Below, one piece after another: positions 8,671 to 18,640 of a DNA stretch of 64,000 nt (within the stretch, counting starts at the first letter, position 1; the number at the start of each line of letters is the position of its first letter). Both the position numbers and the translations under genes were made by a program. Under the pieces are notes generated by a model that did not search any database, had not been told where the DNA came from, and worked only from the letters and a program-made list of their open reading frames with translations. Origin of the DNA: Burkholderiaceae bacterium. GTDB lineage: Bacteria; Pseudomonadota; Gammaproteobacteria; Burkholderiales; Burkholderiaceae_B. The DNA is taken from contig SCSG01000003.1 of the NCBI GenBank assembly GCA_004322135.1, forward strand, positions 62,001-126,000. Reading direction: 5' to 3'.

Positions 8671-9797
8671 TGCGTCCATGGAATTTTTCGGCGGGCCCGT
8701 CGGCGTTGCCTCTGGAGGTGTTGCGCACCGCAGCAGCGGAAATGACCGACTGGCACGGCAGTGGCATGTCGGTCATGGAGATGAGCCATCGTGGCAAGCA
8801 ATTCATTCAGATTCGCGCTGAAGCCGAGGCCGACCTGCGCGAGTTGCTTGGCGTGCCGGACGACTTCGCCGTGCTGTTCATGCAAGGTGGCGGTATCGGC
8901 GAAAATGCGATCTTGCCCATGAACCTGATCAGCCTGCGCGGCGCGACCAAGGCCGACTATGTACTGTCCGGTTCATGGTCGAACAAGTCTTACAAGGAAG
9001 GCGCCCGCTATGGTGACGTGGCCATCGCCGCAAGCAGCGGTGAGGCTGGTGTAGTGGCGGGAGTGTCGCAGGAACCCTGGACATGGTTTCCCGCGCCGGC
9101 GCAGTGGAAGGTTCGGGCGGATGCGTCATATGTGCATCTGTGCAGCAATGAAACCATTGGCGGAATCGAGTTCACCGGCTGGCCCGACCTTTCCGCGCTT
9201 GGCGCACCAGACGTGGTGCTTACCGTTGATGCCTCGTCGCATATCCTGTCGCGTCCCATGGATTTTTCCAGAGTAGGCCTGGTATTTGCCGGAGCGCAGA
9301 AGAATGCCGGGCCGGCTGGGGTGACGATGGTGTTCGTGCGTCGTGAACTTATGGGTCACGCGCTGTCGTGCTGTCCGTCGGCGTTTGACTACGCGACCGT
9401 CGCGGGCGCCGATTCCATGTTCAACACGCCGCCGACCTATGCGATCTACGTGGCTGGTCTTGTCTTCAAATGGCTCAAGAAGCAGGGCGGCGTAGCCGCC
9501 ATGGAAAAGGCCAATATAGCCAAGGCCGAGGCGCTGTATGCTTACCTGGACAGTACCGAGTTCTACACCAACCATGTTCATCCCAACGTGCGTTCGCGCA
9601 TGAATGTGCCGTTCTTTTTGCACGATGAGGCACTTAATGCCCCATTCCTGAAGCAGGCCGAAGAAGCTGGACTGCTGCAGCTCAAGGGACATCGAAGCCT
9701 CGGCGGGATGAGGGCGTCCATCTATAACGCCTTGCCGCTTGAAGGCGTCAACGCCCTCATTTCCTTCATGAAAAATTTCGAGCGTCTACATGGCTGA
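8670..9797 (+). CDS. serC: Phosphoserine / 4-phosphohydroxythreonine aminotransferase
   Basis: SerC is a PLP-dependent class V aminotransferase that makes phosphoserine for serine synthesis and 4-phosphohydroxythreonine for pyridoxal phosphate synthesis. The 375-residue protein begins with the diagnostic [11 protein letters not shown]. It has the [11 protein letters not shown] loop and the PLP lysine in [12 protein letters not shown], and it ends in [16 protein letters not shown] as SerC proteins do. It lies between gyrA (1-base TAATG overlap) and pheA (8-base overlap), the classic gyrA-serC-pheA string of beta- and gamma-proteobacteria. Confidence 0.97.
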   Translation: MRPWNFSAGPSALPLEVLRTAAAEMTDWHGSGMSVMEMSHRGKQFIQIRAEAEADLRELLGVPDDFAVLFMQGGGIGENAILPMNLISLRGATKADYVLSGSWSNKSYKEGARYGDVAIAASSGEAGVVAGVSQEPWTWFPAPAQWKVRADASYVHLCSNETIGGIEFTGWPDLSALGAPDVVLTVDASSHILSRPMDFSRVGLVFAGAQKNAGPAGVTMVFVRRELMGHALSCCPSAFDYATVAGADSMFNTPPTYAIYVAGLVFKWLKKQGGVAAMEKANIAKAEALYAYLDSTEFYTNHVHPNVRSRMNVPFFLHDEALNAPFLKQAEEAGLLQLKGHRSLGGMRASIYNALPLEGVNALISFMKNFERLHG

Positions 9798-10878
9798 TTC
9801 GCTGCAAAATCAATTGCTTCCTTTGCGTGAGCAGATAGACGCCATTGACGAGCAGATCCTTGGCCTTCTGAACAGACGCGCGCAGGTTGCGCTGGATGTT
9901 GGCAAGGTCAAACAGGCGTTCGACGCCGGTGGCCCGGTGCTCAAGCCCGAACGCGAGGCGGGAATAGTCCGCCGCTTGCAGGCGGATAATCACGGACCGT
10001 TTCCGTCTGACGCCATCGCATCGGTGTGGTCACAGATTATTTCCGCGTGCCGCGGGTTGGAGCGCGCGTTGAACGTGGCGTACCTGGGGCCGCAGGGGTC
10101 GTTTTCCGAACAGGCGGCCCTGGAGCATTTCGGGCAGTCTGTTGAAAAAGTGCGCTGTGCATCGTTCGACGAGGTATTTCGTGCCGTTGAGACTGGCCAG
10201 GCTCACGTTGGCGTGGTGCCGGTGGAAAACTCCACTGAAGGTGCCGTCAACCGCACTCTGGATCTATTGCTCAATTCTCCGTTGCAGGTTCTGGGCGAAC
10301 GTTCGTTGAAAATTCACCATTGCCTCATGACGCAGTCTGGAAACATGCAGGGTATCAAGCGTGTCATGGCGCATCCGCAGGCACTGGCACAATGTCAGGT
10401 CTGGCTTGCGCGGCGGTATCCCAATCTGGCCCGCGACGCAGCCTCCAGCAATGCCGAAGCAGCACGCATTGCCGCTGAGGATCCGACGGTTGCCGCCATC
10501 GCCGGCTCCATGGCGGCTGGGGCGTGGTCGCTGAATATCGTCGCGCAGGGTATCCAGGACGATGCGCAGAATCGCACGCGTTTTCTTGCCATTGGCACCA
10601 CCGACGCCCAACCGACGGGACGCGACAAGACCAGTGTCATTCTGGCAGTGCCAAACCGCGCGGGCGCGGTCTACGAGATGCTGGCGCCCTTGGCCGACAA
10701 TGGCGTTTCCATGACGCGACTGGAGTCACGTCCGGCACGCACTACGGGCCAGTGGGAATACTATTTTTATGTGGACTTCCTTGGTCACCACGACGATCCG
10801 ATCGTCGCCAGGGCGTTGGCGGGGCTTAAAGAGCGCGCCGCTTTTTTCAAATTGCTCGGCTCTTACCCTGCCCAATAA
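9790..10878 (+). CDS. pheA: Bifunctional chorismate mutase / prephenate dehydratase (P-protein)
   Basis: This enzyme converts chorismate to prephenate and then to phenylpyruvate for phenylalanine synthesis. The 362-residue protein has an AroQ-type chorismate mutase helix set at residues 1-90 ([21 protein letters not shown]). The prephenate dehydratase domain spans about 95-270 ([32 protein letters not shown]). A C-terminal ACT domain carries the phenylalanine-binding ESRP motif (TRLESRPAR), which implies allosteric feedback by phenylalanine. It overlaps serC by 8 bases. The next gene is tyrA with only 15 bases between; the aminotransferase gene (hisC) found here in several related genomes is absent. 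Confidence 0.97.
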   Translation: MADSLQNQLLPLREQIDAIDEQILGLLNRRAQVALDVGKVKQAFDAGGPVLKPEREAGIVRRLQADNHGPFPSDAIASVWSQIISACRGLERALNVAYLGPQGSFSEQAALEHFGQSVEKVRCASFDEVFRAVETGQAHVGVVPVENSTEGAVNRTLDLLLNSPLQVLGERSLKIHHCLMTQSGNMQGIKRVMAHPQALAQCQVWLARRYPNLARDAASSNAEAARIAAEDPTVAAIAGSMAAGAWSLNIVAQGIQDDAQNRTRFLAIGTTDAQPTGRDKTSVILAVPNRAGAVYEMLAPLADNGVSMTRLESRPARTTGQWEYYFYVDFLGHHDDPIVARALAGLKERAAFFKLLGSYPAQ

Positions 10879-10893
10879 GAAAGGCCTGCATGC

Positions 10894-11814
10894 ATGACTA
10901 TGCGTGAACCCGACCGTGATTCACCTGGTGCCAGCCAGCCTGCCTTTGTGGGGGTGTTGGCCGTGGTGGGCGTGGGCCTGATTGGCGGCTCGTTTGCCGC
11001 CGCACTGCGTAAAAACGATGTCGTGGGCCGCATACTGGGTGTGGGGCGCCACGCCAAGACTCTGGAGCAGGCCCGCAGCCTTGGACTCATCGACGAAGCG
11101 GTCACGTTGCAGCAGGCCGCCGAGCAGGCCGACATAATTCTCCTGGCAGTGCCGGTTGGTGCCACACGCACGATCCTGGAGGGACTTGAGCCCTATTTGC
11201 GCGAGGGTACCGTGGTGACCGACGCGGGCAGCACGAAGCGTAATGTTGTGCAGGACGCTCGGGATGTATTGGGTGAAAAGATTGGTCAGTTCATTCCTGG
11301 CCATCCCGTTGCGGGCGCGGAAGTGACTGGCCCGGCCGCTGCGGACGCCGATCTGTTTTCCGGACGCACGGTCGTACTTACGCCATTGCGCGAAAACACG
11401 ACCGATGCCAAGGCATTATTGACCAGAGTCTGGGAATGCTGTGGCGCAAGGGTGGTCACCATGGAGGCGCAGGCACACGATGTGGCGCTGGCCTCGGTAA
11501 GCCACGTGCCGCATTTTCTGGCGGCAGTTTTCATGCAGCAGGTGGCTGCAGCGCCTGATGCCGATTCGCGCATGGCGCTGGCCGGTACCGGCTTTCGCGA
11601 CTTTACGCGTATAGCGGCCGGCTCGCCAGAAATGTGGCGGGATATTTTCCTGGCCAATCGCGAAGCGCTGTTGTCCGAGCTGCGGGAGGTCAAGGCAGCG
11701 CTGGCACAAGCCGAACAATGCGTGTGCAGCGGCGACAGCCAGAAGTTGTACGATTTTTTGGAACGTGCCGCGCTGGCGCGCCGCTTCTGGGGAGCCCGGA
11801 GCGGTCTGTCATGA
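10894..11814 (+). CDS. tyrA: Prephenate (cyclohexadienyl) dehydrogenase
   Basis: TyrA oxidatively decarboxylates prephenate, or arogenate in broad-specificity forms, on the way to tyrosine. The 306-residue protein has an N-terminal Rossmann fold ([16 protein letters not shown]). The catalytic [12 protein letters not shown] loop follows, then an all-helical C-terminal half ([28 protein letters not shown]). There is no ACT or chorismate mutase domain, so it is the stand-alone TyrAc type. An N-terminal extension of about 15 residues precedes the Rossmann strand, so a slightly later start is possible. The stop forms an ATGA overlap with aroA. Confidence 0.95.
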   Translation: MTMREPDRDSPGASQPAFVGVLAVVGVGLIGGSFAAALRKNDVVGRILGVGRHAKTLEQARSLGLIDEAVTLQQAAEQADIILLAVPVGATRTILEGLEPYLREGTVVTDAGSTKRNVVQDARDVLGEKIGQFIPGHPVAGAEVTGPAAADADLFSGRTVVLTPLRENTTDAKALLTRVWECCGARVVTMEAQAHDVALASVSHVPHFLAAVFMQQVAAAPDADSRMALAGTGFRDFTRIAAGSPEMWRDIFLANREALLSELREVKAALAQAEQCVCSGDSQKLYDFLERAALARRFWGARSGLS

Positions 11815-13127
11815 CGGCTGCGCTGCGCCTGCCTGGCGTCAGCATCGCGCGCGGCGCGGTCGATTTGCCGGGATCCAAAAGCATTTCCAACCGGGTGTTG
11901 CTGCTGGCGGCGCTGTCGCAAGGTGCAACGCGACTGACAGGCCTGCTCGATTCGGACGACACTCGCGTGATGCTGACAGCCCTGCGCCAATTGGGCGTGA
12001 CGATAGACGAACCGGACGCCCGGCAGGCTCTGGTTCACGGCACCGGCGGCTTCACGCAAAAGCATGGTGACTTTTTCCTGGGTAATGCGGGGACGGCGTT
12101 CCGGCCGCTGGTGGCGGCGCTGGCATTCATGGGCGGTGATTACCGGCTTGCGGGTGTGCCTCGCATGCATCAAAGACCTATCGGCGATCTGGTCGAGGCC
12201 CTGCGGCACGCAGGGGCGCAAGTGCGATATTTGGGTGAGCAGGGCTATCCGCCTTTGGCGGTTGGCGAGGGTCGCATTCGCTCTAATGAACCGATCAGGG
12301 TCAGGGGGGAGGTGTCCAGCCAGTTTTTGACGGCACTGCTACTGGCGGCGCCGATTCATACGAGCCGAACCGGCGAAGCGCTTACCATCGAGGTGGATGG
12401 CGAACTTATTTCGAAGCCCTATATTCTGATTACGCTGAATCTCATGGCGCGCTTTGGCGTGCAGGTTCAACGTACGGACTGGCAGCGTTTTGTCATTCCC
12501 GGCAATGCGGCGTACCGCTCGCCGGGTTTGGTCGCCATTGAAGGGGATGCATCCTCCGCGTCGTATTTCATGGCGCTGGGCGCCATCGGTGGCGGGCCTG
12601 TCGAGATTCGCGGCGTGGGGGCGCAAAGCATACAGGGCGACATCGCGTTCGCCGATACTCTTGAAGCCATGGGTGCCGCAGTGCGCCGGCGCGCGCAATC
12701 CTTTGAGGTGAGTGGGGTACGCGTGGCGCTGGGTGAAAAACTCAAGGCGTTCGATGGCGACTTCAATTTGATTCCCGATGCTGCCATGACAGCTGCGGCG
12801 TTGGCACTGTTTGCCGATGGCCCGTGCACACTGCGCAATATCGGCAGTTGGCGTGTCAAAGAGACCGACCGCATACAGGCCATGGGCACCGAGCTGGCCA
12901 AGTTGGGTGCGCGCACTGAATCGGGGCCGGACTGGCTGCGCGTCGATCCCGTGGAATTTTCCCAGTGGCGCGCGGCCAGCATTGCCACCTACGATGACCA
13001 TCGCATGGCCATGTGTTTCTCGCTGGCTTCTTTCGGGCCAGTGCCTGTCACCATTCAGGATCCGGGGTGCGTCGCCAAGACATTTCCGGACTATTTCACT
13101 GTTTTCAAAGGTCTGGTTCGCGCATGA
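11811..13127 (+). CDS. aroA: 5-enolpyruvylshikimate-3-phosphate synthase
   Basis: AroA transfers enolpyruvate from PEP to shikimate-3-phosphate, the sixth step of the shikimate pathway. The 438-residue protein shows [10 protein letters not shown] with the catalytic lysine near residue 23, the class I PEP-loop [11 protein letters not shown], the RVKETDRI signature and [11 protein letters not shown] near the end. The start is set by the ATGA overlap with tyrA and gives the standard N-terminus; longer in-frame starts would lie inside tyrA. The stop overlaps the cmk start in another ATGA. Class I enzymes are typically glyphosate-sensitive, and no resistance-type change is obvious in the PEP loop. 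Confidence 0.97.
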   Translation: MTAALRLPGVSIARGAVDLPGSKSISNRVLLLAALSQGATRLTGLLDSDDTRVMLTALRQLGVTIDEPDARQALVHGTGGFTQKHGDFFLGNAGTAFRPLVAALAFMGGDYRLAGVPRMHQRPIGDLVEALRHAGAQVRYLGEQGYPPLAVGEGRIRSNEPIRVRGEVSSQFLTALLLAAPIHTSRTGEALTIEVDGELISKPYILITLNLMARFGVQVQRTDWQRFVIPGNAAYRSPGLVAIEGDASSASYFMALGAIGGGPVEIRGVGAQSIQGDIAFADTLEAMGAAVRRRAQSFEVSGVRVALGEKLKAFDGDFNLIPDAAMTAAALALFADGPCTLRNIGSWRVKETDRIQAMGTELAKLGARTESGPDWLRVDPVEFSQWRAASIATYDDHRMAMCFSLASFGPVPVTIQDPGCVAKTFPDYFTVFKGLVRA

Positions 13128-13795
13128 GTTCATCGGGAAAGCCTCCTGTCATTACCATCGACGGCCCTACCGCGTCGGGCAAAGGCACGGTTGCCCAGCA
13201 CGTGGCCCGAGCTCTGGGCTGGTCAGTGCTTGATAGCGGAGCCTTGTACCGCCTTTCAGCGTTGGCCTGCCTGGATGCAAACGTGGCTGCGGCAGATGAA
13301 GCCGCCGTGGCAAATTTGGCGCGCGGGTTGGATGTGCGTTTTGACGGGGCACGCATCATATTGAGCGGACTGGATGTCACCGAACGTATCCGCGCCGAGG
13401 GAGTCGGCAATCTTGCTTCGCAGATTGCGGCCCTGGGCGCCGTGCGCCTGGCGTTGCTGGATCGGCAGCGGGCGTTTCGACGCGCACCCGGCCTGGTGGC
13501 GGACGGGCGCGATATGGGAACAGTGGTGTTTCCCGACGCGTCGCTGAAAGTGTTTCTGGTCGCGGACGTGGCTGCGCGGGCAGAAAGAAGATGTAAGCAG
13601 TTGAAGGAAAAGGGAATTTCTGCTAATCTTGCCAACCTGATGCACGATCTGGAAGAGCGCGATGCGCGCGATCGTACTCGAGCGAATGCGCCGCTGGTTG
13701 CAGCGGTTGATGCGTATACGCTCGATTCGTCGAATCTTTCCATCGACGCAACAGTTAATGCAGTACTCGACCTTTGGTCGAAATCGGTGTCTTGA
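13124..13795 (+). CDS. cmk: Cytidylate kinase
   Basis: Cmk phosphorylates CMP and dCMP with ATP. The 223-residue protein carries the P-loop [12 protein letters not shown] at residues 13-24, LDSGALYR for nucleotide binding, [13 protein letters not shown] and the lid region [14 protein letters not shown]. It begins within the aroA stop (ATGA), continuing the coupled run, and precedes rpsA, the cmk-rpsA-ihfB order conserved across proteobacteria. A stem-loop begins at the stop codon itself (13795-13812). Confidence 0.96.
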   Translation: MSSSGKPPVITIDGPTASGKGTVAQHVARALGWSVLDSGALYRLSALACLDANVAAADEAAVANLARGLDVRFDGARIILSGLDVTERIRAEGVGNLASQIAALGAVRLALLDRQRAFRRAPGLVADGRDMGTVVFPDASLKVFLVADVAARAERRCKQLKEKGISANLANLMHDLEERDARDRTRANAPLVAAVDAYTLDSSNLSIDATVNAVLDLWSKSVS

Positions 13796-13826
13796 AGGGG
13801 CTTATGCCCCTTACGGGATTATTTTT
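13795..13826 (+). terminator. Stem-loop at the cmk stop with a delayed T-stretch (partial terminator or attenuator before rpsA)
   Basis: AAGGGGC (13795-13801) pairs with GCCCCTT (13806-13812) around a TTAT loop. A T-stretch follows after 8 bases (13822-13826), so this is a weak intrinsic terminator at best. It could set the ratio between the upstream biosynthetic genes and the much more highly needed rpsA. Confidence 0.45.
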
Positions 13827-13880
13827 CACTCCACCGGAACCCGTCGATTTTTGATTGGCTCTGGTGTGTTTTCAACAGCC

Positions 13881-13898
13881 ATTCCGGCTTAATGGAAT
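13881..13898 (+). promoter_or_regulatory. Leader hairpin that sequesters the rpsA ribosome-binding site
   Basis: ATTCC (13881-13885) pairs with GGAAT (13894-13898). The GGA of the right arm is the only Shine-Dalgarno-like sequence before the rpsA ATG at 13905, 8 bases away. rpsA messages in E. coli have a weak Shine-Dalgarno site in a folded leader and are repressed by S1 itself, and this arrangement would fit that. The stem is short, so the call is tentative. Confidence 0.4.
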
Positions 13899-13904
13899 TA
13901 TTTA

Positions 13905-15623
13905 ATGTCCTCCATTTCAACAACCCCCGCCGCTTCCAGCGGTGAAAGCTTTGCCGACCTGTTTGCCGAAAGCATCAAAAACCAGGACATGAAGTCTGGT
14001 GAAGTCATCTCAGCCGAAGTTATCCGCATTGACCACAACTTTGTTGTCGTCAATGCCGGCCTCAAGTCCGAAGCACTTATCCCCCTCGAAGAATTCCTGA
14101 ACGATCAGGGCGAAGTCGAAGTCAAGGCTGGCGACTTTGTTTCCGTTGCCATCGATTCCCTGGAAAACGGTTATGGCGACACCATCCTTTCGCGTGACCG
14201 CGCCAAGCGCCTTTCGGCCTGGCTGCAGCTGGAACAGGCTCTCGAGTCCGGCGAAATGGTCACCGGCACCATCACCGGCAAGGTCAAGGGCGGTCTTACC
14301 GTCATGACGAACGGCATTCGTGCCTTCCTGCCCGGTTCATTGGTCGACCTGCGTCCCGTCAAGGACACCACGCCCTACGAGGGCAAGACCATGGAATTCA
14401 AGGTCATCAAGCTCGATCGCAAGCGCAATAACGTTGTTCTGTCGCGCCGCTCGGTCCTTGAAGCCAGCATGGGCGAAGAACGTCAGAAATTGCTCGAAAC
14501 CCTCAGCGAAGGCGCTGTGGTCAAGGGCGTCGTCAAGAACATCACCGACTACGGCGCGTTTATCGACCTGGGCGGCATCGATGGCTTGCTGCACATCACC
14601 GATATGGCATGGCGTCGTGTGCGTCATCCCTCCGAGGTCTTGCAGGTGGGTCAGGAAATTGAAGCCAAGGTTCTCAAGTTCGACCAGGAGCGCAGCCGGG
14701 TTTCGTTGGGCGTCAAGCAGCTGGGCGAAGATCCGTGGGTGGGTCTGGCGCGCCGCTATCCGCAGCACACGCGCTTGTTCGGCAAGGTTACCAACCTGAC
14801 CGACTACGGTGCGTTCGTTGAAGTCGAATCGGGCATCGAAGGCTTGGTGCACGTTTCTGAAATGGACTGGACCAACAAGAACATCGACCCGCGCAAGGTG
14901 GTCACGCTGGGCGACGAAGTCGAAGTCATGGTTCTGGAAATCGACGAAGAGCGCCGCCGCATTTCGCTGGGCATGAAGCAGTGCCGTGCGAACCCTTGGG
15001 AAGAGTTTTCCATCAACTTCAAACGCGGCGACAAGGTCCGTGGCGCGATCAAGTCCATTACCGACTTTGGCGTGTTCGTCGGCCTGCCTGGTGGCATCGA
15101 CGGCCTCGTCCACATGTCCGACATCTCCTGGTCCGAGTCCGGCGAAGAAGCCGTGCGCGGCTTCAAGAAAGGCGACGAGATCGATGCGGTGGTTCTGGGT
15201 ATCGATACCGACAAGGAGCGCATCTCCCTGGGTGTCAAGCAGCTCGAAGGTGATCCGTTCAACAACTTCGTTGCCACCTACGACAAGGGTGCCGTGGTTC
15301 CGGGCGTCATCAAGTCCGTGGAAGCCAAGGGCGCCGTGGTCACGTTGTCGCTGGAGGTCGATGGTTATCTGCGCGCCTCCGAGATTTCTTCAGGCCGCGT
15401 CGAAGATGCGACAACCGTGCTCAAGCCCGGCGAAAGTGTCGAAGCCATGATCATCAACATTGATCGCAAGACGCGATCAATACAGTTGTCGATCAAGGCA
15501 CGCGACAACGCCGAGACAGCCGAAACGATTCAGCGCATGTCGGACGCCAGTGCGTCGTCGGGTACTACCAACCTGGGGGCACTACTGAAGGCGAAGCTGG
15601 ATCAGCAACGTGACGATGGTTAA
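13905..15623 (+). CDS. rpsA: 30S ribosomal protein S1
   Basis: S1 unwinds and delivers mRNA to the 30S subunit and is essential for messages with weak ribosome sites. The 572-residue protein has six S1/OB repeats, seen as recurring [30 protein letters not shown] blocks: divergent in repeats 1-2, which bind the ribosome, and well conserved in repeats 3-6, which bind RNA. It starts at ATG 13905 with only a GGA sequence upstream, itself inside a small hairpin. ihfB follows after 5 bases. Confidence 0.98.
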   Translation: MSSISTTPAASSGESFADLFAESIKNQDMKSGEVISAEVIRIDHNFVVVNAGLKSEALIPLEEFLNDQGEVEVKAGDFVSVAIDSLENGYGDTILSRDRAKRLSAWLQLEQALESGEMVTGTITGKVKGGLTVMTNGIRAFLPGSLVDLRPVKDTTPYEGKTMEFKVIKLDRKRNNVVLSRRSVLEASMGEERQKLLETLSEGAVVKGVVKNITDYGAFIDLGGIDGLLHITDMAWRRVRHPSEVLQVGQEIEAKVLKFDQERSRVSLGVKQLGEDPWVGLARRYPQHTRLFGKVTNLTDYGAFVEVESGIEGLVHVSEMDWTNKNIDPRKVVTLGDEVEVMVLEIDEERRRISLGMKQCRANPWEEFSINFKRGDKVRGAIKSITDFGVFVGLPGGIDGLVHMSDISWSESGEEAVRGFKKGDEIDAVVLGIDTDKERISLGVKQLEGDPFNNFVATYDKGAVVPGVIKSVEAKGAVVTLSLEVDGYLRASEISSGRVEDATTVLKPGESVEAMIINIDRKTRSIQLSIKARDNAETAETIQRMSDASASSGTTNLGALLKAKLDQQRDDG

Positions 15624-15628
15624 TCGGT

Positions 15629-15982
15629 GTGACTAAGTCAGAGCTCATCGCAATCCTGGCCAGCCGCTATCCGCAGCTGGCTGTGCGCGACACCGATATC
15701 GCGGTCAAGACCGTGCTCGATGCCATGACCCAGGCCTTGGCTGGTGGTCAGCGCATCGAGATTCGCGGCTTTGGCAGTTTTTCGTTATCGGTGCGATCTC
15801 CTCGCGTGGGGCGCAACCCCAAGTCCGGAGAGAAGGTCATCGTGCCCGGCAAGCGGGTGCCGCATTTCAAGGCTGGCAAGGAATTGCGCGAGCGGGTCGA
15901 TGCGGCGTTTGACGCCGAAGTCAAGGCGGCCGGATCCGACTTCCAGCCGTCGTCGGCTGACTCGCGCATTATGCACGGCTGA
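15629..15982 (+). CDS. ihfB: Integration host factor subunit beta
   Basis: IHF-beta pairs with IHF-alpha to bend DNA sharply at specific sites. The sequence has the DNABII fold, including [11 protein letters not shown] at the start, the beta-arm segment [15 protein letters not shown] and the arm tip [12 protein letters not shown] with the intercalating proline. The start is GTG at 15629, 5 bases after the rpsA stop. At 117 residues it is about 20 longer than typical IHF-beta (roughly 94), owing to a C-terminal tail after about residue 95 ([15 protein letters not shown]...). The tail is probably disordered; its effect on DNA binding is unknown. Confidence 0.95.
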   Translation: MTKSELIAILASRYPQLAVRDTDIAVKTVLDAMTQALAGGQRIEIRGFGSFSLSVRSPRVGRNPKSGEKVIVPGKRVPHFKAGKELRERVDAAFDAEVKAAGSDFQPSSADSRIMHG

Positions 15983-16015
15983 TTGCGGCTGCCGCACAGC
16001 ATGGTTCCGTTGTGA

Positions 16016-16079
16016 CAAATAGGCACCCTGGTTTTGCCAGTGGGGCCTATTTGCATTTGGGGCGGTGCCGATTGCAAAT
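16016..16079 (+). terminator. Long stem-loop after ihfB with an overlapping alternative stem
   Basis: CAAATAGGC (16016-16024) pairs with GCCTATTTG (16045-16053), and inside it CTGG (16028-16031) pairs with CCAG (16037-16040). There is no T-run. The last part of the right arm can instead form ATTTGCA (16049-16055) with TGCAAAT (16073-16079), so the two stems are mutually exclusive. The likeliest role is ending the rpsA-ihfB message or stabilising its 3' end. An attenuator before lapA is possible. Confidence 0.45.
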
Positions 16080-16154
16080 GTTTACGTCGGGGTACGGGGG
16101 GCAACGATGATTCCCCTTACAATTACCCCATTCCTGATCAATCGGAGTTTTGTC

Positions 16155-16478
16155 ATGCGCTACCTGGTCTGGGTATTAAGGTTGCTTGTTTTTGTGCTGG
16201 TTCTGTTGTTTGCTCTTAAAAACACTGATCCGGTCAATGTTCATTTCTATGCGGATCGCACCATTGCGGGGGTGCCGCTCATTGTGGTCATGCTTGCGGC
16301 GTTTGTGCTGGGCATTGTGCTTACGCTGCTGGCTGTGTTTCCGGCCAACTGGCGCCGCCGTCGCGAGGTTCGCAAGCTGCGGCGCGACTTGCAGCGCCTG
16401 CAGGAATTGGCCCTGAAGTCGGGGGCGCCTGAGCCTCTGGCCGCCCGGGAAGCGATTGCACCGCTGGCCCCCCTGTAA
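16155..16478 (+). CDS. lapA: LapA-family inner-membrane protein (lipopolysaccharide assembly protein A)
   Basis: This 107-residue protein has two membrane spans (about residues 3-20 and 42-62) separated by the typical ALKNTDPVNVHFY segment. A cytoplasmic arginine-rich helical tail follows (NWRRRREVRKLRRDLQRLQEL). LapA works with LapB in coordinating LPS synthesis and LpxC turnover. ATG 16155 has a CGGAG site 7 bases upstream. It lies 18 bases before lapB, and the ihfB-lapA-lapB order is conserved in many proteobacteria. Confidence 0.88.
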   Translation: MRYLVWVLRLLVFVLVLLFALKNTDPVNVHFYADRTIAGVPLIVVMLAAFVLGIVLTLLAVFPANWRRRREVRKLRRDLQRLQELALKSGAPEPLAAREAIAPLAPL

Positions 16479-16496
16479 CTTTGCGAGGCTTCTTCC

Positions 16497-17714
16497 GTGG
16501 ACTTTGAACCCTGGTGGCTGATAGCGGTACCTGTTTTGTTTGCACTGGGCTGGATCGCGGCGCGTGTCGATATCCGGCAAATGCTGTCGGAAACGCGTAC
16601 GTTGCCCGATTCCTATTTCAAGGGTTTGAATTTCCTCCTGAACGAAGAGCCCGACCGTGCCATCGATGCCTTCGTCGAGGTAGTGAAGCTTGACCCTGAG
16701 ACAACCGAACTGCACTTTGCCCTGGGCAGTCTCTTTCGGCGGCGTGGCGAAATGGAGCGCGCCATTCGTGTGCATCAGAGCCTGCTTGCACGCGCCGACC
16801 TGCCCCAGATCGAACGTGAGCATGCGCAGCATGAAATCGCGCAGGACTTTCTCAAGGCGGGCATGCTCGATCGCGCTGAACTGGCTTTCAAACAGGTGCT
16901 GGAGACGCGGTTTGCGGTGCCGGCGGTGCGCGCGTTGGTTCGTATCTACGAGTCCGAACATGACTGGCCGCAAGCCATCGAGGCGGTAAAGCGGTTGCGC
17001 GCACTGGTTGACGAACCTGTCCCGCAACTGGTGCATTACCAGTGCGAGCAGGCACAGGCAGCGCTGAGCTTGAGGCCTCCCGATATTGCGACGGCAGAGG
17101 CGGCGCTCGACGCCGCCGACAATGCCGCAGGTGCCCTTCGTGGCCAGGTTCGTGGCGAGCCGTCCGAAGCGCGTATTGCCATGCTGCGGGCTCAAGTAGC
17201 CAAAGCCGGCAATAACCTTGAACAGGAGCGCGTCCATCTTGAGTCCGTGCTCACCGTCGCGCCTGACTATTCCGGTCTGGTGGCCGAAGACCTCATCAAT
17301 AACTATCGCCGTTCTGGCCACGAGGCGGAAGGGCTGACGCTGCTCAGGGACCATTACCTGCGGCACGCCACACTTGATACCTTCAATGTCGTATTTCGCG
17401 AGATGCGTGCCCAGCAGGGCCACGATACCGCGTGGACGTTTGCGCGCGATGCGCTGCGTGCTCGCCCTTCACTGCTCGGTTTGGACCGTCTGCTGGAGGT
17501 CGAACTGGCGATGGGCGACAGGGCCAGCGTTCCGCACGTGCTGTCCGGAGCCGACCTGAGTCTGCTGCGCTCACTCATTCACAAACACACGCAGAGGTTG
17601 GACCGGTATACGTGCAAGATGTGCGGCTTTGAGGCCCGTCATTTTTACTGGCAATGCCCGGGATGCAATTCCTGGGAGACGTATCAGCCTTTGCGTGTAG
17701 AGGAAGCCCGATGA
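16497..17714 (+). CDS. lapB: Lipopolysaccharide assembly protein B (TPR and rubredoxin-type metal site)
   Basis: LapB (YciM) is an inner-membrane adaptor that, in enterics, presents LpxC to FtsH and so controls LPS synthesis. The 405-residue protein begins at GTG with a membrane anchor (residues 5-20). TPR repeats fill the middle (FLLNEEPDRAIDAFVEVVKL and following). It ends in a rubredoxin-like metal site with Cys373, Cys376, Cys387 and Cys390 (CKMCGF ... CPGC). All four metal-binding cysteines are present, so the protein looks functional. The stop overlaps the hldA start (ATGA), placing LPS quality control and heptose synthesis in one transcript. Confidence 0.93.
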   Translation: MDFEPWWLIAVPVLFALGWIAARVDIRQMLSETRTLPDSYFKGLNFLLNEEPDRAIDAFVEVVKLDPETTELHFALGSLFRRRGEMERAIRVHQSLLARADLPQIEREHAQHEIAQDFLKAGMLDRAELAFKQVLETRFAVPAVRALVRIYESEHDWPQAIEAVKRLRALVDEPVPQLVHYQCEQAQAALSLRPPDIATAEAALDAADNAAGALRGQVRGEPSEARIAMLRAQVAKAGNNLEQERVHLESVLTVAPDYSGLVAEDLINNYRRSGHEAEGLTLLRDHYLRHATLDTFNVVFREMRAQQGHDTAWTFARDALRARPSLLGLDRLLEVELAMGDRASVPHVLSGADLSLLRSLIHKHTQRLDRYTCKMCGFEARHFYWQCPGCNSWETYQPLRVEEAR

Positions 17715-18640
17715 AGCCGTTCCCCGCCGAGGCGATAAAAGACGTCAATGTCCTGGTCATTGGCGACATCATGTTGGATCGTTACTGGTTCGGCGAAGTC
17801 GATCGCATATCGCCCGAGGCACCAGTGCCCGTGGTTCGGGTGGCGCGCCGCGAGGACAGGCTCGGTGGCGCAGCGAACGTGGCGCGTAATATCGCGGCAT
17901 TGGGAGCAAAGGTGACGCTGTTGGGCGTCGTGGGCAAAGACGAGGCTGGCGAGAAGGTGCGTGAGCTTTTGGCCAGTGAAGGCATTGCGGCGCAGATTAT
18001 TGCAGATGGCACCCTGCACACCACCCTGAAGATGCGTGTGTTGGGTCGCCAGCAGCAATTACTGCGCATCGATTTCGAGCAAACCCCCTGCGAACAGAGC
18101 CTGGCTGACCTTCAATCGGGTACGCAGGCACTTTTGTCAGGTCATACTGTCGTCGTGCTGTCGGATTACGCGAAGGGCGCACTGGCGCGAGCGGAGCCGC
18201 TTATCCAGGCGGCGCGATCTGTGGGTGTCCCGGTCCTGGTTGACCCCAAGGGGCATTTGTACAAGCGCTATGCCGGTGCCACCATCATCACGCCGAATCG
18301 TGCCGAAATGCGCGATGCGGTGGGAAGCTGGCAAACCGAGGAAGACCTGACCGAGCGCGCAGAGCGTTTGCGTAGCGAACTTGGCCTCGAAGCCTTGCTC
18401 GTTACGCGCTCCGAGCAAGGGATGACCCTATTCACGCAGCAGGGTCGCCACCATGTCGATGCGCGTGCACAAGAGGTGTTCGACGTGTCGGGTGCGGGTG
18501 ATACGGTGCTGGCCACGCTGGCTGTCATGCGCGCTGCCGGCCTGCCGTGGGTCGAAGCCGTGGATTGGGCCAATCGTGCGGGAGGTGTCGTGGTTGGCAA
18601 GCTGGGTACATCGGTGGTTACGGCAGAGGAAATGAGATGA
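17711..18640 (+). CDS. hldA: D-glycero-beta-D-manno-heptose-7-phosphate kinase (single-domain)
   Basis: This enzyme phosphorylates heptose-7-phosphate for the ADP-heptose used in the LPS inner core. The 309-residue protein is a PfkB/ribokinase-fold kinase: [21 protein letters not shown] at the N-terminus, [14 protein letters not shown] for substrate binding and the catalytic [14 protein letters not shown] near the C-terminus. The C-terminal nucleotidyltransferase half of enteric HldE is absent, so a separate hldC (rfaE2) must exist elsewhere. It overlaps both lapB and hldD by ATGA-type junctions. Confidence 0.93.
   Translation: MKPFPAEAIKDVNVLVIGDIMLDRYWFGEVDRISPEAPVPVVRVARREDRLGGAANVARNIAALGAKVTLLGVVGKDEAGEKVRELLASEGIAAQIIADGTLHTTLKMRVLGRQQQLLRIDFEQTPCEQSLADLQSGTQALLSGHTVVVLSDYAKGALARAEPLIQAARSVGVPVLVDPKGHLYKRYAGATIITPNRAEMRDAVGSWQTEEDLTERAERLRSELGLEALLVTRSEQGMTLFTQQGRHHVDARAQEVFDVSGAGDTVLATLAVMRAAGLPWVEAVDWANRAGGVVVGKLGTSVVTAEEMR

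Noticed and set aside
6289-8679. 796-codon minus-strand open frame opposite gyrA
   Set aside because: It mirrors the codon structure of gyrA, has no recognisable domain and no ribosome site. It is an antisense shadow of a GC-rich gene.
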